Source: Phycisphaerae bacterium (GTDB lineage: Bacteria > Planctomycetota > Phycisphaerae > UBA1845 > JAFGLZ01). From it: DNA of 61,093 bases. The notes beneath the pieces were generated by a model that saw only the letters and a list, made by a program, of their open reading frames with translations, ran no database searches and was not told the origin of the DNA. The number at the start of each line of letters is the position of its first letter. Positions within the stretch are counted from its first letter, which is position 1. Shown one piece after another: positions 56,229 to 61,093 of the stretch. The position numbers and the translations under genes were made by a program. The DNA is taken from contig JAFGLZ010000171.1 of assembly GCA_016927755.1 (NCBI GenBank), positions 1 through 61,093 on the forward strand, read 5' to 3'.

Positions 56229-57038
56229 ATGAACTTCCTCGAGTGGCATCCCGTACTGCAGGCCCTGGCGGGAACCGTCTTCACCTGGTTCATGACCGCC
56301 ACAGGCGCCGTGCCGGTCTTCTTCACCGTTCGCATCAATCAGAAGTTCTTCGACGGCATGCTAGGACTCGCCGCCGGCGTCATGATCGCCGCCAGCTACT
56401 GGTCGCTCCTCGCCCCCGCGATCGAGATGAGCGAGTACTTGGGCGCGCTCAACTGGGTGCCGGCCACGGTGGGCTTTCTCGCCGGGGCGGTCGTGCTCAG
56501 AATCATCGATCGGATCCTCCCGCATCTCCATCCCGATCTCTACTTGAAGGGCGAGGCGGAAGGGCTGAACTCCTCCTGGCGCAGGAGCACGCTCCTCATC
56601 ACCGCCATCACGCTGCACAACTTCCCCGAAGGACTCGCTGTCGGCGTGGCCTTCGGCGCCGCCGCATACGGCCAGGAAGGCGCGACGGTCGCCGCGGCGA
56701 TGGCCCTGGCCCTCGGCATCGGCATCCAGAACTTCCCCGAGGGCCTGGCCGTGGCCATGCCGCTCCGCAGGGAGGGCATGTCGCGGCTCAAGTGCTTCTG
56801 GTACGGTCAACTCTCCGGCGTCGTCGAGCCGATTGCGGGGGTGATGGGCGCCGGACTCGTCCTCGTGGCCCAGCCGATCCTTCCTTATGCTCTGGCCTTT
56901 GCCGCCGGGGCGATGATCTTCGTCGTCGCCGAGGAGCTCATCCCAGAGGCCCAGCGCAAAGGCAACGTCGACGTCGCCACCATGGGCGTCATCCTCGGGT
57001 TCGCCGTCATGATGACCTTGGACGTCGCCCTCGGGTGA
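56229..57038 (+). CDS. ZIP family metal transporter
   Basis: 269 residues with eight predicted helices. The family metal-binding motifs are HNFPEGLAVGVAFG and NFPEGLAVAMPL in helices IV and V. A short variable loop follows helix III. It probably imports Zn2+, and perhaps Fe2+ or Mn2+. A sigma-70 promoter lies directly in front. The mntP gene starts 39 bp after its end. Confidence 0.92.
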   Translation: MNFLEWHPVLQALAGTVFTWFMTATGAVPVFFTVRINQKFFDGMLGLAAGVMIAASYWSLLAPAIEMSEYLGALNWVPATVGFLAGAVVLRIIDRILPHLHPDLYLKGEAEGLNSSWRRSTLLITAITLHNFPEGLAVGVAFGAAAYGQEGATVAAAMALALGIGIQNFPEGLAVAMPLRREGMSRLKCFWYGQLSGVVEPIAGVMGAGLVLVAQPILPYALAFAAGAMIFVVAEELIPEAQRKGNVDVATMGVILGFAVMMTLDVALG

Positions 57039-57077
57039 CGGGGCCCGCGGCTTCCACGCAACGGCCTCTGGAGACCC

Positions 57078-57635
57078 ATGAGCCATATCGCCGTCATCGG
57101 AATCGCGATCGCCCTGGCGATGGACGCCTTCACGGTCTCCCTGGCCGTCGGCATGTTCGTCCGCCCACTCACCGGACGCCACCTGTTCCGCCTGGGCTGG
57201 CACTTTGGACTCTTCCAGTTCCTCATGCCCCTCGTCGGATGGCTCGCCGGCGTCAGCGCCCAGCAGTACATCGCCGCCTATGATCACTGGGTCGCCGCCA
57301 TCCTGCTCGGAATCGTCGGCGGAAGAATGATCCACGCCGCTGTTCGCGGCGGCGAAGAGCAACTCGCCGGCGATCCCACCCGTGGGCTCACCCTCGTGGT
57401 CCTTTCGGTGGCCACCAGCATCGACGCCCTGGCGATCGGCATCACCCTCGCCGCCCTCGGCGTCGGCATCTGGTACCCCGCCGTCGTCATCGGCTTCGTC
57501 GCCGGAGGGCTCACCGTTGCCGGCCTCCTCATCGGCGCGAGACTGGGCCGGGCATTCCGCAGGGGCATGCTCGCCGTCGGCGGACTGATCCTCTGGGGCG
57601 TCGCCGCCAAGGTCCTCATCCAACATTGGGCCTGA
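57078..57635 (+). CDS. mntP: Manganese efflux pump MntP
   Basis: 185 residues, six helices, with the paired acid motifs ALAMDAFTVSLAVG and ATSIDALAIGITLAALG of MntP (DUF204). It exports Mn2+. Its place 39 bp after a ZIP importer suggests joint control of divalent metals. No yybP-ykoY riboswitch fits in the short gap, so control would come from the upstream promoter. Confidence 0.93.
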   Translation: MSHIAVIGIAIALAMDAFTVSLAVGMFVRPLTGRHLFRLGWHFGLFQFLMPLVGWLAGVSAQQYIAAYDHWVAAILLGIVGGRMIHAAVRGGEEQLAGDPTRGLTLVVLSVATSIDALAIGITLAALGVGIWYPAVVIGFVAGGLTVAGLLIGARLGRAFRRGMLAVGGLILWGVAAKVLIQHWA

Positions 57636-57678
57636 CGAAACCGTAACCCCATCAGCCACCAAGGATTGCCACAATCCG

Positions 57679-57707
57679 GTTGAGTCGGGGGTCTCGAAAC
57701 GGTACAC
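57679..57707 (+). promoter_or_regulatory. Sigma-70 promoter of the B12-type radical SAM gene
   Basis: TTGAGT (57679-57684) and TACACT (57702-57707), 17 bp apart; the gene starts about 80 bp downstream. Confidence 0.6.
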
Positions 57708-57787
57708 TAACCCGTTTGCGTGAAAGGGAGGCGGTCCTCATCGCGACCCCTCTCGCTCCGCTTGGCGGCTTGCCGTAGAGGACCTCA

Positions 57788-59620
57788 ATGGAACTCCCCA
57801 GACGACCTCGTGACGACATCTTCACTCCGGCGGGCGAGTTCCGGGCCCTGCGAGCTCGGGTCCGGCAAATGGCGACAGGGCTCGACATCCCCTCCGTCAT
57901 CGTCTACGCCTTCGACTCGAGAACGCGCATCCTGCCGTTCCTCTTCGCCGACAAAATGATGGCGCCGGCGGGTGTCCGCCTCATCGGCTCGACCCTCTGC
58001 GACTGCGGCCTGACCCAGAACCGGATCGTCCTGCAACAGTGGACGCCTAACTTCCGTCCCTCGCTGGCCAAGATCGGCGGGCGCGTGCCCGAGATGCTCC
58101 TTATCAGCAGTATGCAAATCCATGCGGAGAAGGCCTGCGAGCTGATCGAAGACGCCTGCGCGATGCCACTGTCCGATCGCCCCCTGATCCTGGTCGGCGG
58201 GCCCAAGGCCATCTACGAGCCGTGGGACGTCTTCGCCATCGGTGGCGCCCCGAGCGTCTCGGCCGATATCGCCGTTCGCGGCGAGGCCTTCGTCCTCGCA
58301 CAGTTGCTCGAAGTCCTCATGGACTACCGAAAATCGGGCGGGACGATGCGGCAGGCCTTCGAGCACGCGCGACGCGACGAAGCCCTGGAAGACGTCCTCG
58401 GCCTGGTCTATCAACCGGAGGACCCGACGAGGGCCCCCGGGTGCCTGGTGGACACCGGCATCCAGCGGCTCGTCGATGATCTCGACGAGCATCCGCCGAT
58501 CCTAAAGGGCTTCCATCAACTGGAGACCCCGCATCGCCACGCGACGCTGCGGAGCAAGCCGCTCGAGATCAACCGGGTGCATCGATACGCGCGCATCGTG
58601 CCGTTGGAGATGACCAAGGGCTGCAAGTTCCACTGCCATTTCTGCCCGATCCCGGCCTTCAATCAGCGCACCTTCAGGACCAAGAGCGGCAACCACCTGG
58701 CCGACGAGATGCAGGAGATCTCCCAGAACCTCGGTATACGGCACTTCTTCGGAACGTGCGACAACTTCTTCAACGACCGCCAGCGGGCGATCGACGTCCT
58801 CACGCCCCTGTCCGAGCGGGCGTGGAACAACAAGCGCCTCAAGAATCACGTCCGATGGGGTACCGAGTCGACCCAGTACGACGCGCACAAGAACCTCGAC
58901 CTGATGATCCTCGCCAGGAGAAGCGGGATGCGCGCCCTCTGGTTCGGCGTCGAGGACCTGACGGGCAACCTGGTCAAGAAGGGCCAGGATCCTGACTCGG
59001 CCCGAGAGCTGTTTCAAGAGCTCGATCACATCGGCGTCTGCCCGATGCCCATGATGGTCCATCATGACAACCAGCCCCTGTTGTCCCGCGGCGACCTGTC
59101 CGGACTGATCAACCAGGTCGTCTTCCTCCGTAAGGCGGGCGCCATCAGCATGCAGATCACCTCCCTCACGCCGTCCGTCGGTTCTCGCGGATACGAGGAG
59201 ACGTTCGAGAGCGGATGTGTGATCGAGAGGGTCGGCGGCACCCGCGTGAAAGAGTATCAGATCGACGGCAACCACGTCGTCGCCACCAATTCGCCGAGCC
59301 CCTGGACGGTCCAGATGCGCCTGCTCGCCGGCTATGCGGCCTTCTACAACCCGATCAACTTCCTCGACGGCTGCATCAGACCGCGCAAGCGCCTGTTCCT
59401 GGCCGACGTGGGGATCCAGGCCGTCGGCATGTATGCGCTGGCCAAGACAGCCGTCAAATTCATGCTGTGGGCGGGCAAAATGTGGTGGGGACCGGTCAAG
59501 CGCAGCACCGAATCCCCGAAGCCTTCGTGGCGACTCATCAGCCCCGACGAGTTGCCGAAGCGCGATGCATCGGGCGATCAGGCGGACGCCGCCGCACCCA
59601 TCAAGGTCCGATTCGCCTGA
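57788..59620 (+). CDS. Radical SAM protein with B12-binding-like N-domain
   Basis: 610 residues. The N-terminal 190 residues look like a cobalamin-binding Rossmann fold that lacks the DxHxxG motif. The radical SAM Cys triad is C279-x3-C283-x2-C286 (TKGCKFHCHFCP), which holds the 4Fe-4S cluster used to cleave S-adenosylmethionine. The C-terminal part has helices and a basic patch (KAGK-like WAGKMWWGPVKR). The family is related to B12-type radical SAM enzymes such as those that modify hopanoids or tetrapyrroles, but the substrate here is unknown. It has its own promoter. Confidence 0.85.
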   Translation: MELPRRPRDDIFTPAGEFRALRARVRQMATGLDIPSVIVYAFDSRTRILPFLFADKMMAPAGVRLIGSTLCDCGLTQNRIVLQQWTPNFRPSLAKIGGRVPEMLLISSMQIHAEKACELIEDACAMPLSDRPLILVGGPKAIYEPWDVFAIGGAPSVSADIAVRGEAFVLAQLLEVLMDYRKSGGTMRQAFEHARRDEALEDVLGLVYQPEDPTRAPGCLVDTGIQRLVDDLDEHPPILKGFHQLETPHRHATLRSKPLEINRVHRYARIVPLEMTKGCKFHCHFCPIPAFNQRTFRTKSGNHLADEMQEISQNLGIRHFFGTCDNFFNDRQRAIDVLTPLSERAWNNKRLKNHVRWGTESTQYDAHKNLDLMILARRSGMRALWFGVEDLTGNLVKKGQDPDSARELFQELDHIGVCPMPMMVHHDNQPLLSRGDLSGLINQVVFLRKAGAISMQITSLTPSVGSRGYEETFESGCVIERVGGTRVKEYQIDGNHVVATNSPSPWTVQMRLLAGYAAFYNPINFLDGCIRPRKRLFLADVGIQAVGMYALAKTAVKFMLWAGKMWWGPVKRSTESPKPSWRLISPDELPKRDASGDQADAAAPIKVRFA

Positions 59621-59689
59621 CGCTCCGGGCCGCAAGGCCCCCGCGTATCCGTCGCAGGCGAGCCCTTTACCCTCTCCAGGGCCAATGTG

Positions 59690-60706
59690 ATGAAGCCCCC
59701 CGAAAAGAAGCTTCGCGCATGGCGCTTCGCCGGACTCCTGACCACCTACTCGTGCAACGCTCGCTGCGCCTTCTGCTACGTCTGGGGCGCCCCCGAGCTC
59801 GGCCAAGCCATGTCCCCCGACGACGCCGTGGCTTACTGGCGGCAACTCGACCGCGTGGCCGCCATCGACGGACGGTCGATCGAGATCCATATCGCCGGCG
59901 GCGAGCCGTTCGGACAATGGGACAATCTTCTGGCCATCCTCCAAGCCGCCGCCGACGCCGGGCTTCCCCCCGCGCAAAAGGTCGAGACCAACGCGAATTG
60001 GGCCACCGACGACGACCTGACGCGACGTCGTCTGACGGCCCTGCATGCCGCCGGTCTCCGGCGAATCGACGTCTCGACCGATGTGTATCACCAGGAGTTC
60101 GTGCCCGTCGACCGAGTGCGGCGGTGCGTGGCGATCGCCCGCGAGATCTTTGGGCCGGACGGCGTTCGCGTCCGCTGGGAGGCATTCCTCAACGAGCCCG
60201 TGATCGTCTCAGGGATGCACCCGCCGGATCGCGACCGGGCATTCGTCGAGGCACAGTCGAGAATCCGTGAGCGGATGACGGGCAGGGCCGCCTTCCAGGT
60301 GGCCCCGCTGCTCGCCCAACACCCCATCGAGCGGTTCGAAGGACGCCACTGCCTCAAGGAGCTCCTCAAGAGCAAACACATCCACGTCGGCCCGGACGGA
60401 TCGGTCTTCCCCGGCGTGTGCGGCGGAATCCTCCTCGGCAACGCCCGCCACGAGCCCCTCGATGAGATGTGGCATCGGCTGGCCGATCGCTGGCGGGACG
60501 AACCGATCCTGGCGCCCCTCGTCCACGAAGGTCCGCTGGCCCTGGCCGAGAGGGCGAGTCGCGCCGGCTACGAACCTAGGCCGGCCGGCTACGCCAGCAA
60601 GTGCCATCTGTGCACCCACGTCCGCCAGTTCCTCTTCGAACGAGGCGAGGTCCCGGGCCATCTCGGCCCGAGCGCCTGCTACTCACCAACCCCGTGCTTT
60701 CCGTGA
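59690..60706 (+). CDS. Radical SAM/SPASM-like protein
   Basis: 338 residues. Radical SAM triad Cys22-x3-Cys26-x2-Cys29 (YSCNARCAFCYVW), the GGEPFG motif (IHIAGGEPFGQ) and a C-terminal Cys-rich part (GVCGGILLGN; KCHLCTHVRQFLF; ACYSPTPCFP) that resembles SPASM-type auxiliary cluster binding. ATG 59690 is preferred over the adjoining GTG. It follows the other radical SAM gene by 69 bp, so they may be co-transcribed and act in one pathway. Peptide or RNA modification is possible; the substrate is unknown. Confidence 0.85.
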   Translation: MKPPEKKLRAWRFAGLLTTYSCNARCAFCYVWGAPELGQAMSPDDAVAYWRQLDRVAAIDGRSIEIHIAGGEPFGQWDNLLAILQAAADAGLPPAQKVETNANWATDDDLTRRRLTALHAAGLRRIDVSTDVYHQEFVPVDRVRRCVAIAREIFGPDGVRVRWEAFLNEPVIVSGMHPPDRDRAFVEAQSRIRERMTGRAAFQVAPLLAQHPIERFEGRHCLKELLKSKHIHVGPDGSVFPGVCGGILLGNARHEPLDEMWHRLADRWRDEPILAPLVHEGPLALAERASRAGYEPRPAGYASKCHLCTHVRQFLFERGEVPGHLGPSACYSPTPCFP

Positions 60707-60847
60707 GAGAAGTGCCCGTCAAGCCCCCATGACGAGTGTCGAACCACCCGCATGTGCGAGATTCCACGGCGGACCAAGGCCCGGCGTCGCGCCCGATGTC
60801 CTCCCAAGCTCCAATCCCGGCGAAGTCCCTATGCAAAGGCCGCCAGC

Positions 60848-61093
60848 CTATAATCCGATCTCCACCTCCAGCGCCTGCCCCGCCGACAGAGCCACCTCAC
60901 TCGACAAACCAATCGCCAGCCTTCCATTCTCAATGCCGTGCCGACACGCCACGGGCTTGCCCCCTACGACCACCTTGACGTTCGTCGGCTTGGCCCCGTC
61001 GGGAAGAGCAAACACGAGCTTCCGCACACGGAGTTCGCCCCATCGCACCTCGATCCGATCCCGCTGCTGCTTGCCCTCGTGCTTCTGCGTGAA
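60848..61093 (-). CDS. C-terminal end of a gene that continues beyond the window
   Basis: Frame open from the window edge to a stop at 60848, at least 81 residues. The visible part (GELRVRKLVFALPDGAKPTNVKVVVGGKPVACRH ... SAGQALEVEIGL) is a beta-sandwich end domain like those closing glycoside hydrolases and related proteins. No catalytic part is visible. It converges with the radical SAM gene; the 141-bp gap between them shows no terminator. Confidence 0.6.
   Translation of the reverse strand, partial: FTQKHEGKQQRDRIEVRWGELRVRKLVFALPDGAKPTNVKVVVGGKPVACRHGIENGRLAIGLSSEVALSAGQALEVEIGL

Noticed and set aside
57039..57077. Manganese riboswitch (yybP-ykoY) before mntP
   Set aside because: The gap is only 39 bp, too short for the fold.

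Overview
The window is GC-rich and densely packed, and it most likely comes from a bacterial chromosome of the phylum Planctomycetota. The phylum is inferred from gene content. Indicators are sulfatase-like/TPR proteins, a large MoxR/VWA operon, a GH106-like enzyme, a CFI-box C-terminal domain, a probable DUF2617 protein, and many short dispersed palindromes. No rRNA, tRNA, CRISPR array or insertion sequence was recognised. Housekeeping anchors are groES-groEL, holA (DNA polymerase III delta) and rnpA.

Layout. 0-9.4 kb: a thioredoxin-fold lipoprotein, a Gfo/Idh/MocA oxidoreductase, an ankyrin protein, a GH106-like glycosidase, two tandem exported paralogues and a small membrane protein. 9.9-14.4 kb: a TPR protein, holA and a proline-rich lipoprotein. 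14.5-18.1 kb: a DUF2617-type protein, a degenerate receiver-domain protein and groES-groEL. Before the receiver gene lie a sigma-54-type promoter and two matching palindromes. 18.3-26.6 kb: an aminotransferase, a DUF1566 protein, an aldo/keto reductase and two tandem sulfatase-fold/TPR proteins. 27.3-32.9 kb: a GDSL esterase-like protein and two lipoproteins.

33-50.2 kb is a long minus-strand block. Six closely spaced genes encode a double-VWA membrane protein, MoxR ATPase, DUF58, a gingipain-like (C25) protease, a BatA-like VWA protein and a secreted six-hairpin glycosidase. Upstream of these are an iron-type ABC binding protein and permease followed by an NHL propeller lipoprotein, a coiled-coil membrane protein, and rnpA with a near-leaderless promoter.

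50.4-52.3 kb holds a TcmP-DUF5131 pair that looks like an acquired cassette. 52.4-55 kb holds an ECF sigma/anti-sigma/secreted coiled-coil operon. 55.1-61.1 kb holds a zinc dehydrogenase, a ZIP transporter, MntP, two radical SAM proteins and the 3' end of a gene that runs out of the window.

The points most worth following up are the sigma-54 architecture before the chaperonin genes, the MoxR-VWA operon that carries a caspase-fold protease and a glycosidase, the TcmP-DUF5131 cassette, and the paired sulfatase-fold proteins with threonine at the formylglycine position.
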